This document shows, one piece after another, positions 17,377 to 25,299 of a DNA stretch of 46,672 bases. Where the stretch lies: the IMG/VR virus record IMGVR_UViG_3300043409_000254, positions 1 through 46,672 of that record; one strand, 5' to 3'. The stretch's first letter is position 1. Each line of letters opens with the position of its first letter. The position numbers and the translations under genes were made by a program. The notes under the pieces are model-generated. The model ran no database searches, was not told the DNA's origin, and worked only from the letters and a program-made list of their open reading frames with translations. The stretch is from a virus.

Positions 17377-17595
17377 TTACGTTTTACTCCTTTCAGGCCA
17401 GTGTTTTGGTCTGTGATACCAGTGAACAACCATGTGTTTGTCCTCATGCTTGTCAGCATACTTGGTAACTTGTTTTAGGTTGTCAGAGTCAAAGCAAGTC
17501 CAATGTTTACCATCCCACCAACGTAAAGTGTGGTGACCCGTAGGCCACCAACCAACACTAGGAGGACGAGAAGTATACGCTCTTTGACTAAACAA
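17377..17595 (-). CDS. Trp/His-rich small hypothetical protein
   Basis: 72 residues, probably from a TTG at 17595 that overlaps the end of the preceding gene. It is rich in aromatic residues and His: VGWWPTGHHTLRWWDGKHWTCF, then MVVHWYHRPKHWPERSKT. The WWDGKHWT core is like short Trp motifs in bacterial DUF2510-type sequences and in many phage ORFs. The start codon is uncertain and there is no known function. Confidence 0.45.
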   Translation of the reverse strand: MFSQRAYTSRPPSVGWWPTGHHTLRWWDGKHWTCFDSDNLKQVTKYADKHEDKHMVVHWYHRPKHWPERSKT

Positions 17596-18016
17596 GTCTT
17601 AACCCCATAAATTCTGCTAGTTGAAAGACGCTGTTAGGAGCCGTCACAAGAAAACGTTTGGGTAGTTGATCTATTGTTGGTTCTTTAAGAACAAAAGTTT
17701 TTTCTTGTGGAGTAACAAAATTGTTGTTTCTTCGTGGATACATAAGATGTCGTTCTCTGTTTCTAATCTTTTTGTGTTCTTTCTTTCTAATTTCCCAAGC
17801 TTTAACTGCTTCAGCACGATGCTCTGAACCTACCCACACCAACCCTACTCGATAGATGTACTCTTGGTTTTTACAGATGGTCAATAGTTTGTTAACACGA
17901 TCTTTTTTTATTCGTGTGTGTGTACACACTTCTGTGTTTGTTAGACCTTTAGGGTAGGAAGCAATGCAATTCTTGACAAGGTAAACATGGGGGTGATTGT
18001 TCTTAATATCACTCAT
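17588..18016 (-). CDS. Winged-helix-like DNA-binding protein
   Basis: 142 residues. Residues about 20-65 (YPKGLTNTEVCTHTRIKKDRVNKLLTICK, then YIYRVGLVWVG) fit a winged helix-turn-helix: a recognition helix after TNTEV, then a beta wing. The middle is a strongly basic helix (RKKEHKKIRNRERH). It may be a phage regulator or a DNA-binding accessory of replication. Its ATG overlaps the stop of the upstream gene (AATGAGTGA), and it overlaps the next gene by eight bases. Confidence 0.55.
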   Translation of the reverse strand: MSDIKNNHPHVYLVKNCIASYPKGLTNTEVCTHTRIKKDRVNKLLTICKNQEYIYRVGLVWVGSEHRAEAVKAWEIRKKEHKKIRNRERHLMYPRRNNNFVTPQEKTFVLKEPTIDQLPKRFLVTAPNSVFQLAEFMGLRLV

Positions 18017-18230
18017 TTGTCTTAAGTTTTCTAATGGCTCTCTTTGCCATGTCGTTGATATGTCTTATGGCGCAGTCGTAATGCTTTGGTCCAAATGACC
18101 AACACTCAGGACTATGTGTACCAATGTGAGCCTCTTGGGCATCTTGGTATTTTAGTTCTCGCTTTAGGCGTTCGTTCTCTGCTAAAGCATCGCCTAGCAG
18201 AAGGTCTAGCTTGCGTTCGGTTTCAGTCAT
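18009..18230 (-). CDS. Small coiled-coil hypothetical protein
   Basis: 73 residues, ATG at 18230 behind AAGGAAAAACAC. The N-terminal half is a coiled coil (TERKLDLLLGDALAENERLKRELKYQDAQEA). The second half contains HSPECWSFGPKHYDCAIRHINDMAKRAIRKLK, with two Cys and several His that could bind metal. It overlaps both neighbours by a few bases. No function recognised. Confidence 0.55.
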   Translation of the reverse strand: MTETERKLDLLLGDALAENERLKRELKYQDAQEAHIGTHSPECWSFGPKHYDCAIRHINDMAKRAIRKLKTNE

Positions 18231-18571
18231 GTGTTTTTCCTTTTAAGACAGTTATTGAGGTCAGTCGCAAAGTCCAGCAGGCTACGATATGTCTTAGAGG
18301 GTTGGCAGTGATCGTGTATAAACTGACCCATTTCGCTCTCGGTCAACTCTTGGAATTGCGGCTTTGTGTAGAGCGGCAAAGCTCGTTGCCCTTCTTTAAT
18401 ATCGGTTGGGTTATCTGTTATAAACACAGATTTCCCGTCTTCTGTGTAAACCATCCATGCTATGGGTTCAGTCATTGCGTAAATGGATGGCTTTATGTTT
18501 CGTGGGTCCATCCCCCCGTCAGAAACAATGTCAGAGTACTTGCTTTCCGTTCTTCCCCAGTCGTAGGACAT
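18227..18571 (-). CDS. Hypothetical protein of the EPIAWMV...ALPLYTKP type
   Basis: 114 residues from the ATG at 18571, which has an excellent AAGGAGAAACCGTA leader; the longer reading from 18661 would overlap the previous gene by 90 bases. The segment TEPIAWMVYTEDGKSVF followed by EGQRALPLYTKPQFQ is a pattern seen in many phage early-region ORFs of unknown function. The start shares one base with the stop of the upstream gene. This gene and the next two have a higher GC content than the flanking replication genes. Confidence 0.6.
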   Translation of the reverse strand: MSYDWGRTESKYSDIVSDGGMDPRNIKPSIYAMTEPIAWMVYTEDGKSVFITDNPTDIKEGQRALPLYTKPQFQELTESEMGQFIHDHCQPSKTYRSLLDFATDLNNCLKRKNT

Positions 18572-18822
18572 TACGGTTTCTCCTTCTTGCCCTTCGCCAA
18601 CGCAGTCATTTCCAGCTTTCCCTGCCGGTAGCCCTGCAAATACAAGTTTGCTGTCGCCCAATCATTTAGCTTGGCGAGCATTACGTTCTTCCCGTAGGGC
18701 GGGTTGTCTGCCATGATCTCAATATTGTTATACGAACCGGGCTCAATCCGAAGACCAAGTTCTTTTGCCATTTCTTTGGTTCGGTCTATGATTCCTGCAA
18801 TCAGCCACGGGTTGTCGTTCAT
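18571..18822 (-). CDS. Small hypothetical protein (MNDN start, copy 1)
   Basis: 83 residues, start ATG at 18822 inside the end of the upstream gene (CCATGA). It reads as helix, then LRIEPGSYNNIEIMADNPPYGKN, then a basic helix ending GKLEMTALAKGKKEKP. Its first four codons and upstream GGGATGGAACC repeat almost exactly at the start of the gene at 19001. No family recognised. Confidence 0.55.
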   Translation of the reverse strand: MNDNPWLIAGIIDRTKEMAKELGLRIEPGSYNNIEIMADNPPYGKNVMLAKLNDWATANLYLQGYRQGKLEMTALAKGKKEKP

Positions 18823-19001
18823 GGTTCCATCCCAAAATGGTTACAGATTAACAACTTGACGTTGCCGGGATAGTTGGTGCTCAACTCTGCGCATTCTTTG
18901 ACGATAGCTTCAGCAACACGGGTTACCGTGTCCTCCCACCCAAAGATCATGTCTTCGTAATGGAGTAGCTCCTCGCATAGCCGCTTGATGTTGTCGTTCA
19001 T
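18819..19001 (-). CDS. Small hypothetical protein (MNDN start, copy 2)
   Basis: 60 residues; ATG at 19001 preceded by AAAGGATGGGAAC. All-helical and acidic: NIKRLCEELLHYEDMIFGWEDTVTRVAEAIVKECAEL. This AIVKECAEL type of helix is common in small phage proteins linked to early regions. It overlaps both neighbours by four bases. Function unknown. Confidence 0.55.
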   Translation of the reverse strand: MNDNIKRLCEELLHYEDMIFGWEDTVTRVAEAIVKECAELSTNYPGNVKLLICNHFGMEP

Positions 19002-19282
19002 GTTCCCATCCTTTGCTTGATGTCAGCAGTCAACAAAGCATTACGGTATTCTTGATGTTCCTTGCGAATAGACCTAGCGTGAGGAACTTCAGTGTGTGGT
19101 TCATCAAAGAACACCCTCAACTTCATAGAGGTGTCATTCTGAAAGGCATCTGGATACTGACGCTGTAGATGCTTGATGAATTTGTTAAGCTCAGTGTTTT
19201 CAGTATCCAAAAACTGTCCCCTGACTTTTGTTCGGGTGTGAGCTTTGATGGCATCACGTTGTGGCTGTGGTAGTTTGATCAT
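18998..19282 (-). CDS. Hypothetical protein
   Basis: 94 residues, ATG at 19282 behind TAGGAACAT. Mostly helical and basic, with FIKHLQRQYPDAFQNDT and a C-terminal RSIRKEHQEYRNALLTADIKQRMGT. It overlaps the endonuclease I-like gene upstream by four bases, so it is part of the replication operon. No known family or catalytic motif is visible. Confidence 0.55.
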   Translation of the reverse strand: MIKLPQPQRDAIKAHTRTKVRGQFLDTENTELNKFIKHLQRQYPDAFQNDTSMKLRVFFDEPHTEVPHARSIRKEHQEYRNALLTADIKQRMGT

Positions 19283-19680
19283 ATGTTCCTAAGTATGTAG
19301 TTGGTCCAGTGGCTAGTGTCTGCAAACGTACAAGCATCCAAACCATTCTTTTTAGCCCACTCTATGTACCCTGTAGGGCTAGTCTTGTAGAGAGGTTGAT
19401 CTCGTTGGAACACATAGAGGATTGTTATGTCCGGGTGTTGTTCCTTGATGAGTAGGGCTTTCTTCCTGTCTGCTGCTACCCAAAGACCCTTGGTCTCTAT
19501 GTAATAGTTCTTAGTAACAGTGAAGTCTGGTGTGTAACTATGCTTGCTTTCAGGGATTAGGTACTTGATCTTGTCTTGTTCGTAACCAAGATTCCAACCT
19601 CTAGCTTCACAAGCAGTCTGGAATCTAATTTCCAAACCACTTCTATAGCCTGCTTGTAGATGTTTCTTAGGCCGTGGCAT
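19279..19680 (-). CDS. Endonuclease I-like Holliday-junction resolvase (T7 gp3 type)
   Basis: 133 residues (T7 endonuclease I has 149). The fold is of the PD-(D/E)xK type: E17 in RSGLEIRF, D52 in SYTPDFTV and E62-T-K64 in YYIETKGLW, with the same order and spacing as E20, D55, E65 and K67 of T7. It resolves branched DNA during replication and packaging and can degrade host DNA. Its ATG overlaps the end of the FEN-like exonuclease gene, which in T7 too is part of the same metabolic module. Confidence 0.85.
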   Translation of the reverse strand: MPRPKKHLQAGYRSGLEIRFQTACEARGWNLGYEQDKIKYLIPESKHSYTPDFTVTKNYYIETKGLWVAADRKKALLIKEQHPDITILYVFQRDQPLYKTSPTGYIEWAKKNGLDACTFADTSHWTNYILRNI

Positions 19681-20335
19681 TAGGGGGCATCCACATGTCG
19701 TTAGGCTTCTGCCAGATGTAGAGTAGCTTCATGTTGAGGTGGAACCTTTCGTCGTCGTTGTAGAGGCTTCTACAGGCTTCGTAGTATTCTTCGGGAAGTA
19801 ATCCTCCCAACACTTTTTCCGCCTTAACAGGTCCAATACCTCCGATGCCGCTGATATTGTCGCTGCGATCTCCAACCAAACTTTGTATAAAAAGAGCTTT
19901 AAGACCTTGGTCATGTGTGACTTCCTGGTATATCTTCTTAACAAAGTTGTAGTGTTTGCCTGGAATCTGGAGTAGATCTTTGTCGATGCTACAGATGACT
20001 GTTGTTCCATGTGTCTTGTCTTGATCGACACCTAGCTGGTCATCTGCTTCAAAGCCATCACACACAACAGCTTTGTGTTGCATCACCAAGTAGTCTCTAA
20101 CTGCTGCCCAATGCTTAGGACGGTTGTCAGGACGGTTAGCCTTGTAAGTTTCTGTAAGCTCCCTACGGAAGTTACTCTTACCTGTCAGGTACACGCTGTA
20201 TTCCGTGCTTCCTGTGTCTGCAATGATGTCTTGCATCATCTGATCGGCTCTAGCACAAGCTATCCAAACTTCATCTTCTTCTGCTGACGCTGCGGCTCTA
20301 TAAACCACAATGTCACCGTCTACTAGTGCTTTCAT
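19667..20335 (-). CDS. 5'-3' exonuclease / flap endonuclease
   Basis: 222 residues with the acidic metal-binding clusters of the FEN family: VDGDI at the N terminus, RRELTETYKANR (the lysine-arginine arch segment), EADD (about residues 96-99), CSIDKDLLQIPG, and VGDRSDNISGIGGIGPVKAEKVL with the helix-hairpin-helix that grips duplex DNA. It removes primers and flaps and probably trims ends for recombination, as T7 gp6 or T5 D15. Together with the resolvase, polymerase, helicase and primase it completes a T7-like replication set. Confidence 0.88.
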   Translation of the reverse strand: MKALVDGDIVVYRAAASAEEDEVWIACARADQMMQDIIADTGSTEYSVYLTGKSNFRRELTETYKANRPDNRPKHWAAVRDYLVMQHKAVVCDGFEADDQLGVDQDKTHGTTVICSIDKDLLQIPGKHYNFVKKIYQEVTHDQGLKALFIQSLVGDRSDNISGIGGIGPVKAEKVLGGLLPEEYYEACRSLYNDDERFHLNMKLLYIWQKPNDMWMPPNATA

Positions 20336-20520
20336 AGCAATGCCTCATGTTCAAGAGAAATACCGTGTGTTTCAGCATATGCTTTTATGTCTTCATCTCC
20401 TTCGTCCCTAAGATTGTCTCTAGTAACTTCTTTGTAAAAACCAACTAGTTCATCAACAGACATGGCATCTGACCACTTTTCCAACAACTCTTCTACAAGT
20501 TCTTCAGAAGTCTTTAACAT
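20332..20520 (-). CDS. Small acidic hypothetical protein
   Basis: 62 residues, ATG at 20520 with AGGATTTAAAA upstream. Very acidic and helical: SEELVEELLEKWSDAMSVDELVGFYKEV, then RDEGDEDIKAYAETHGISLEHEALL. It overlaps the exonuclease start by four bases, so translation is likely coupled. It could be a regulator or a DNA mimic, but there is no direct evidence. Confidence 0.55.
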   Translation of the reverse strand: MLKTSEELVEELLEKWSDAMSVDELVGFYKEVTRDNLRDEGDEDIKAYAETHGISLEHEALL

Positions 20521-20560
20521 TTTTAAATCCTAACTAGTTATGCAAGATTGCAGTCTAATA

Positions 20561-20584
20561 GGCCAATAAATTTCTTTATTGACC
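20561..20584 (-). promoter_or_regulatory. RNA hairpin with GAAA tetraloop in the leader of the 20520 gene
   Basis: In the minus-strand RNA, GGUCAAUAAA and UUUAUUGGCC form a 10-bp stem closed by a GAAA (GNRA) loop. One pair is U-G, which would be a C-A mismatch in the plus-strand RNA, so the structure is tuned to the leftward transcript. It lies about 40 bases before the start of the small acidic gene and has no U tract after it. A processing or stability element is more likely than a terminator. Confidence 0.6.
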
Positions 20585-20600
20585 TCTATAATTCACTATA

Positions 20601-20697
20601 AAAAGGGGAATCTCGATTTAGGCTTAAACCATGTGTTAAGGAAAGCCAGAAAACTTAACACATTACCATCCTCGAATGCTGGCTTAACGATTCCCAA
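20601..20697 (-). ncRNA. Structured RNA element with possible pseudoknot
   Basis: The segment directly after the ssDNA-binding gene folds as nested pairs. The outer stem is GGGAATC (20606-20612) with GATTCCC (20689-20695). The inner stem is a perfect 10 bp, ATGTGTTAAG (20631-20640) with CTTAACACAT (20654-20663). The 13-base inner loop carries AGCCAG (20644-20649), which can pair with CTGGCT (20679-20684) to make a pseudoknot or a competing fold. Read leftward, the outer stem is followed by CUUUUUAU, so the element could also end transcription. No known riboswitch class is recognised. Confidence 0.55.
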
Positions 20698-20701
20698 AAC
20701 C

Positions 20702-21244
20702 TTATGTTGTTGTTTCTGGTGGTACTGCTTCCAGGTTTTCTTTCATGGCTTCTGCCATGTCAAGGTCACCTGCTGTGTAAGCTTCAAACTTACGAGCAAA
20801 AGCAATAACCAAGTCCAACGTTGTAACTTCCAACTCAAAGGGTTTCTGACCCCTTGCAGCAATGTAAAGGTCTGTTGCCCTAGCTAGTGCGTTCTGACGA
20901 ACGATTGCACGATCACCGTGCAAAGCTGGGATAGGAAAGATCTTGTTGTAACCACTGCTGTAGGCCGCTTTGGGAGCGGCTGCTGCTTGTGGCGCTGTCG
21001 CGCTACTAGTAACTGTTACCGTTGCTGCGCTACGGCTAAGGATCTTGACTGCTTTAGTCTCAACACCATAAGTACCACTGACACCATCAAACTCAACGTC
21101 ATACCCAGGTTGAACACCAGGATCTTTGAAGCCACACTTGATCCAAGTACCAGCAATCTTCATCGAGTAAGTTGGCTTAGGACCAAACTTAGTGTTTACT
21201 TCTTTGGTGGATACTTGTTCAACAATACCTGTTTGCATAGTCAT
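20702..21244 (-). CDS. Putative single-stranded DNA-binding protein
   Basis: 180 residues from the ATG at 21244, one base after the polymerase stop. The first 70 residues look like an OB fold: TGIVEQVSTKEVNTKFGPKPTYSMKIAGTWIKCGF, then DVEFDGVSGTYGVETKAVKIL. An Ala/Thr/Val-rich flexible linker follows, then a helical C-terminal part (ALARATDLYIAARG, VTTLDLVIAFARKFEAYTAGDLDMAEAMKENLE). Proteins of this build next to phage polymerases are usually annotated as ssDNA-binding. It lacks the typical acidic-phenylalanine tail of SSB proteins. Confidence 0.65.
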   Translation of the reverse strand: MTMQTGIVEQVSTKEVNTKFGPKPTYSMKIAGTWIKCGFKDPGVQPGYDVEFDGVSGTYGVETKAVKILSRSAATVTVTSSATAPQAAAAPKAAYSSGYNKIFPIPALHGDRAIVRQNALARATDLYIAARGQKPFELEVTTLDLVIAFARKFEAYTAGDLDMAEAMKENLEAVPPETTT

Positions 21245-21245
21245 A

Positions 21246-23201
21246 TTACATTTCTTCCATTTCAAACCAATTGGTGCCAAAACTAGCTCCTGCATTGAGC
21301 TTCAGAGCTAGGGGCGTTTTAAACATCGCTTCAAAGTACTTGTGTGTTTCTTTAAGTATGTCTGTGATCTCCAATATAAAGTTAACGGATGATTCCACCC
21401 GCACATCAAACATCAAGGAATCGTGAATAGTGTTGACCATCTTCACATCCTCCCTGCCTACAAACTTCCTGAAGATAATTCCCAACATCATAGGAACAAT
21501 GTCTCCAGTAGCTAACCCCTGTATGGGGTAATTCTTTAATTCTGTGGGAGAGAAGTTGTACGTCCTATCAGACCAGCTACTCTCGTTGTAGTACTCTTTG
21601 AAAAAGAACTTACGACCAGTCTCTGTTAAATGTGTGTATGTCCGCATCTTTTCTTTCATCCCATCAACTTCTTCATATCTAGCCCACTTCTCTACATGAG
21701 CAGCAAAGTCTGTGTGCCATTTAGCTACTAATGGATAACGTGTGTAGAACACATCAATGAACTTCTTAGCTTCATCAAGGCTACAACCAGCTTGTTTGCT
21801 GATAGCTCTAGCACCTGCACCGTAGATAAGTTGGAATGTTCTAGATTTGAAGGGCTTACGCTCTTCTTTGGTAGGCATCCTACCGAACATGTCCTTGTAG
21901 AGAGCACTGTGGATGTCTGCTCCACCAGAGATGTCTTCTATGAGTTGCTTGTCCTTAGTAACATGGGCAAGAGCTACAACTTCTAGCTGGTTGAAGTCCA
22001 CCTCTACGATCAGTCCGTTGCCAAGACCAACTAGATCATACCTTGAAGTAAAGATCTTTTTGATAGGGTTATTACTGATGTTCTGCAAATTAGGGTTGGT
22101 AGATGACAATCTTCCTGTGACTGTTGCAGTGTGGTTTAGCTTGCCATGAATGAAGTTTCCAATCACATGCTTGCTCAACCCTTGTACGTAGGTTGATAGC
22201 TGCTTAGATAGCTCACGGTACTTCAACAACGCTTTGATGACTGCTAGACACCTAGGATCAAAGGTGTGGTTAAGCATGTCACTAAGCACTGTGTCATCAA
22301 CACTCACTTGACCAGTCTTTGCAGACACTTTGTCAGGATCAGGTGTGTACCTGATAAAAGGTTTGATGACAAACTCTTTGTCCATGAGCTTGTACTTGGT
22401 GTTACCGTTCTTGTAAACACCAACTTCTTCTTTGACTTTAACTTTTTTTACACCACCAAAAAAGAATTGAGACCATTGCTTAGGGCTGTTGATGTCTTCA
22501 ACATACCCATGAGACAGGTCTTCTAAAGCAATCTTGACATCAACGTACTCATTGACAACTTCAACTGTGTACTCATTCAGTTTATCTTTATTAATGTGTA
22601 GACCGTTAAACATCATCTCCGTTGTTGCATGAAGAGCTTCCATCTGACTAAGAATTAAAGTCAATTGATTCTGCTTAACAGCTTCATCAAACTGTAGATG
22701 TGCTATAGCTAGTGTGTTTTTTAAATCCTGTTCTAGGTAAGGTATAAGCTCATCTGCGGGGATCTTGTCAGATCCTAGACCAGCTTTAAAGTAAGCTTTG
22801 ATCTTGTCATCCTTGATGGGAAGACCGTACTTCAAAGACAAATCATCTAAGCTAGAGAACTTGCTACGTTGTCCTGTAAGGATGTACTCAGCAAGTTGTG
22901 TGTCCCAGATTGTGTGTTGTTGTAGTTTGTATTTAATCTTGTGATTTGTGCCATACAAGTACAGCAAATCAAAAGATATGTTGTGACCACAAAACACAGA
23001 TGCATTTTTTGCTAAGTACAAATAGCCTTCAATAAGATCCATGTCTGACACGGTAACAACAGTTGACAGAGGTGTGTATGGATTTGACATTCCAAACAAA
23101 ACAATTCTGTTATCTGGGTGCATAGGGTGTGCTAACCCTACGTCTTCATTGCCGTTGAGTGTTGTCTCAACGTCAATAGCTACGAATAGCGGCTTGGTCA
23201 T
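21246..23201 (-). CDS. polA: Family A DNA polymerase with 3'-5' exonuclease
   Basis: 651 residues, T7-like in size. The proofreading domain comes first: FVAIDVETTL, then CGHNISFDLLYL and YLEQDLKNTLAI. The polymerase domain has TGRLSSTNPNLQNI, motif A as VEVDFNQLEVVALAH (DFNQLEV in place of the usual DYSQIEL), motif B as RKPFKSRTFQLIYGAG, and motif C as NTIHDSLMFDV. Motif C reads HDS rather than the textbook HDE. The residue equal to E. coli Phe762 is Phe. It replicates the phage genome with the helicase and primase encoded just upstream in the same operon. Confidence 0.93.
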   Translation of the reverse strand: MTKPLFVAIDVETTLNGNEDVGLAHPMHPDNRIVLFGMSNPYTPLSTVVTVSDMDLIEGYLYLAKNASVFCGHNISFDLLYLYGTNHKIKYKLQQHTIWDTQLAEYILTGQRSKFSSLDDLSLKYGLPIKDDKIKAYFKAGLGSDKIPADELIPYLEQDLKNTLAIAHLQFDEAVKQNQLTLILSQMEALHATTEMMFNGLHINKDKLNEYTVEVVNEYVDVKIALEDLSHGYVEDINSPKQWSQFFFGGVKKVKVKEEVGVYKNGNTKYKLMDKEFVIKPFIRYTPDPDKVSAKTGQVSVDDTVLSDMLNHTFDPRCLAVIKALLKYRELSKQLSTYVQGLSKHVIGNFIHGKLNHTATVTGRLSSTNPNLQNISNNPIKKIFTSRYDLVGLGNGLIVEVDFNQLEVVALAHVTKDKQLIEDISGGADIHSALYKDMFGRMPTKEERKPFKSRTFQLIYGAGARAISKQAGCSLDEAKKFIDVFYTRYPLVAKWHTDFAAHVEKWARYEEVDGMKEKMRTYTHLTETGRKFFFKEYYNESSWSDRTYNFSPTELKNYPIQGLATGDIVPMMLGIIFRKFVGREDVKMVNTIHDSLMFDVRVESSVNFILEITDILKETHKYFEAMFKTPLALKLNAGASFGTNWFEMEEM

Positions 23202-23229
23202 GGTTTTCCAGCCTTCTTTCTATGGTTAG

Positions 23230-24492
23230 TTACTCAAAACGTGCTCTGATGGGATCAATGGTCACAAGATACTGACCATGACGCTCTGATTCCATTTGTT
23301 TGGTTCCACCTCCTGGTAGTTTGTTCTTAGGAACGTTGATAGTCCTGATCATTTCTTCTTCAGGATTCTTAGGGTCTTTATACTTTCCCAATGTGATGAC
23401 CACATCAGCCTCACCCGGTTTGTCCGTCTTACTTCCACGGAGAGCATCCATCCCGATAAACGGAGGATCTTTAAGATCCACAACCGAAGCACTAAGCTGA
23501 CTAGCTGCAATGACAGGACCATAAGTCCTAGCAAGCTCGCGCGCCCACTTGTAGATTTTTCCAAGCATGATGTCTTCACGTTCTTCCCCTTTGAACCCAT
23601 TAACTTTGTCAAGTTGATCAAACACAATCAACCCTGGATTAACCTCCCTAAACAAAGTCTCCAAGTCCCTTACATGGTTCGTGTCCTTAGTAACACGGAT
23701 CTTATTTTTGTCACCACCCATGTAATGCTCATAGCGACTCATAGCCCCTGCTGAGTCTGCAATGATGGTTTTAGACTCTTGGCCTAGTGTCGCTTGGACT
23801 ATGCGAAAAAAAACTACTGAAGATTCTTCTTCGTTGTTGACCCAAACAACTGGGCGACCCTTGGGTAACTGTGCAGCTATGTAGCTGACTTCACTAGCTA
23901 AGAAAGTAGTTTTACCAACTTCCACCCTAGCAGCAACAATAACAAAGTTACCAGACCGCAAAGGACCAAGACTCCTATTAAGCTGATCCAATCTCCACTC
24001 ATAACCAGACGAACTGATACGATCAGAAATAGCAGATAGGTCAGGAAGCACAAACAGATCGTCTTTGTCAATGTACCTTTCAACATCTTTGAGTGCGTTA
24101 GTAGCTAAGATATGAACATGCTCAAGGTCACTAGATCCTTCCTTGACCTTCTCACACTCTTCCATGATCTGTGCTAGGTAATCAAGCTCTATGAGGGTCT
24201 TGATGACTTCCTCATGTGCATGGTGAGGTACAAAAGTCTTAGACTTTGTAAGTGCCATGCGAAGCTTGACAATAGAATCATCAGTAAGCCTTTTGCTTTG
24301 ATCAGAGATTAAGTAAGCTGAGAACGGTTCCCAATCAAACTTGCTTAGACCTGGAAAGGCTTTGTAGTATTTGTCCATACCATCTAGGATGGTGTTGGTT
24401 TCTTTAACTACTACATGAGGTTTGATGTACCTCCTGTACTTAGCCAAACTCTCCTTGCTCTGAGAGCAAAGATAGATTAAGTCATAATCCAT
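23230..24492 (-). CDS. Replicative helicase, RecA-fold (DnaB / T7 gp4 C-terminal type)
   Basis: 420 residues from the ATG at 24492, giving an 11-base overlap with the primase gene; the longer frame to 24570 would overlap by 89. The ATPase core starts at residue about 195: LRSGNFVIVAARVEVGKTTFLASEVSYIA. The Walker A loop reads ARVEVGKTT, whereas ARPGVGKTT is usual. Walker B is LIVFDQLDKV, and the following AASQLSASV and DALRGSKTDKPGEADVVI are the H3/H4 parts of DnaB-type helicases. Primase and helicase, fused in T7 gp4, are two genes here. Confidence 0.88.
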   Translation of the reverse strand: MDYDLIYLCSQSKESLAKYRRYIKPHVVVKETNTILDGMDKYYKAFPGLSKFDWEPFSAYLISDQSKRLTDDSIVKLRMALTKSKTFVPHHAHEEVIKTLIELDYLAQIMEECEKVKEGSSDLEHVHILATNALKDVERYIDKDDLFVLPDLSAISDRISSSGYEWRLDQLNRSLGPLRSGNFVIVAARVEVGKTTFLASEVSYIAAQLPKGRPVVWVNNEEESSVVFFRIVQATLGQESKTIIADSAGAMSRYEHYMGGDKNKIRVTKDTNHVRDLETLFREVNPGLIVFDQLDKVNGFKGEEREDIMLGKIYKWARELARTYGPVIAASQLSASVVDLKDPPFIGMDALRGSKTDKPGEADVVITLGKYKDPKNPEEEMIRTINVPKNKLPGGGTKQMESERHGQYLVTIDPIRARFE

Positions 24493-25285
24493 GTAGGATA
24501 ACCTTGAGTTCTTCTTTGGTACATTCTTTAGGTTCTCTGTCCTTGTTGAAAGACAAGCAAAGAACCTCATTAGGAAGAAAGTAAGTTAGTTTTTTATAAG
24601 CTTTAGCTGCTCCTTCAACACCTGCTTCATCGGGATCAAGCCAGATACACACTTTGGTAAAGTTAAGCTCATGTATCTGTCTTAGCGTTCTATCTGAAAT
24701 TGTTGTTCTAAGCAGTGCCACACTACTGAGACCTGTGTCACGAAAGATCCTGTAAGCACTCAGGTAATCCTCAGTTATTACAAGAGTCTTAGAACTGTTG
24801 TAGAACCAACTAGCATCACCTCTGTTACCGCTATAAGTGTAATTGGTTAGGTATTTGGGTGTAGCTTCTGGAACTAGGTTTCTTACTTGGTAACCTATAG
24901 CATCCATATCTGGGTTATGAAGAGTTAAAGCAACTTTCTTAGGTTCACCTTGAACACCATTAAAGTTGGTGTCATCTACATTGCAGTAGTAGGTATGCAA
25001 CCAAACAGAACCTTCTAAAGACAAACTTGTAAGCCTAGGCTTTACACCATCTTTAGGAACGACTGTAGGTTTGTCTTTAAACCAAGTAGACAGTCTGCTA
25101 GAGTCATCATGAACAAAACCAGACTCTGTACAGTGGTGACAATAAGCTACCAAACCTTTAGCACTACGTTTGATGTACAGCCTATGCTTGGTATCCTCTC
25201 CCGAGGAACAACCTTTGTGGTTGATGTGTACTTGCTCATTCATGTTACTAGGAGCATTGGCTAAGATGAGCTTTTTATCTATCAT
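24482..25285 (-). CDS. DNA primase, zinc-binding plus TOPRIM (T7 gp4 N-terminal type)
   Basis: 267 residues. Residues about 20-60 hold a zinc site, HKGC then YCHHC, with His replacing one of the four cysteines of the T7 type. The centre (LHNPDMDAIGYQVRNLVPEATPKYLTNY) is the RNA-polymerase-like part, and TOPRIM motifs are TLVITEDYLSAYRI (the Glu) and CIWLDPDEAGVEGA (DxD). It makes the RNA primers for the lagging strand and works with the helicase whose gene overlaps its end. It is separated from the upstream CobS-like gene by a terminator-like hairpin. Confidence 0.87.
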   Translation of the reverse strand: MIDKKLILANAPSNMNEQVHINHKGCSSGEDTKHRLYIKRSAKGLVAYCHHCTESGFVHDDSSRLSTWFKDKPTVVPKDGVKPRLTSLSLEGSVWLHTYYCNVDDTNFNGVQGEPKKVALTLHNPDMDAIGYQVRNLVPEATPKYLTNYTYSGNRGDASWFYNSSKTLVITEDYLSAYRIFRDTGLSSVALLRTTISDRTLRQIHELNFTKVCIWLDPDEAGVEGAAKAYKKLTYFLPNEVLCLSFNKDREPKECTKEELKVILHGL

Positions 25286-25299
25286 GAATAATTTCTTAT

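Noticed and set aside
18086-18631. 181-codon plus-strand frame opposite small early genes
   Set aside because: The minus strand here is filled by overlapping genes with good starts; the plus frame is Cys/Phe/Leu-rich shadow sequence.
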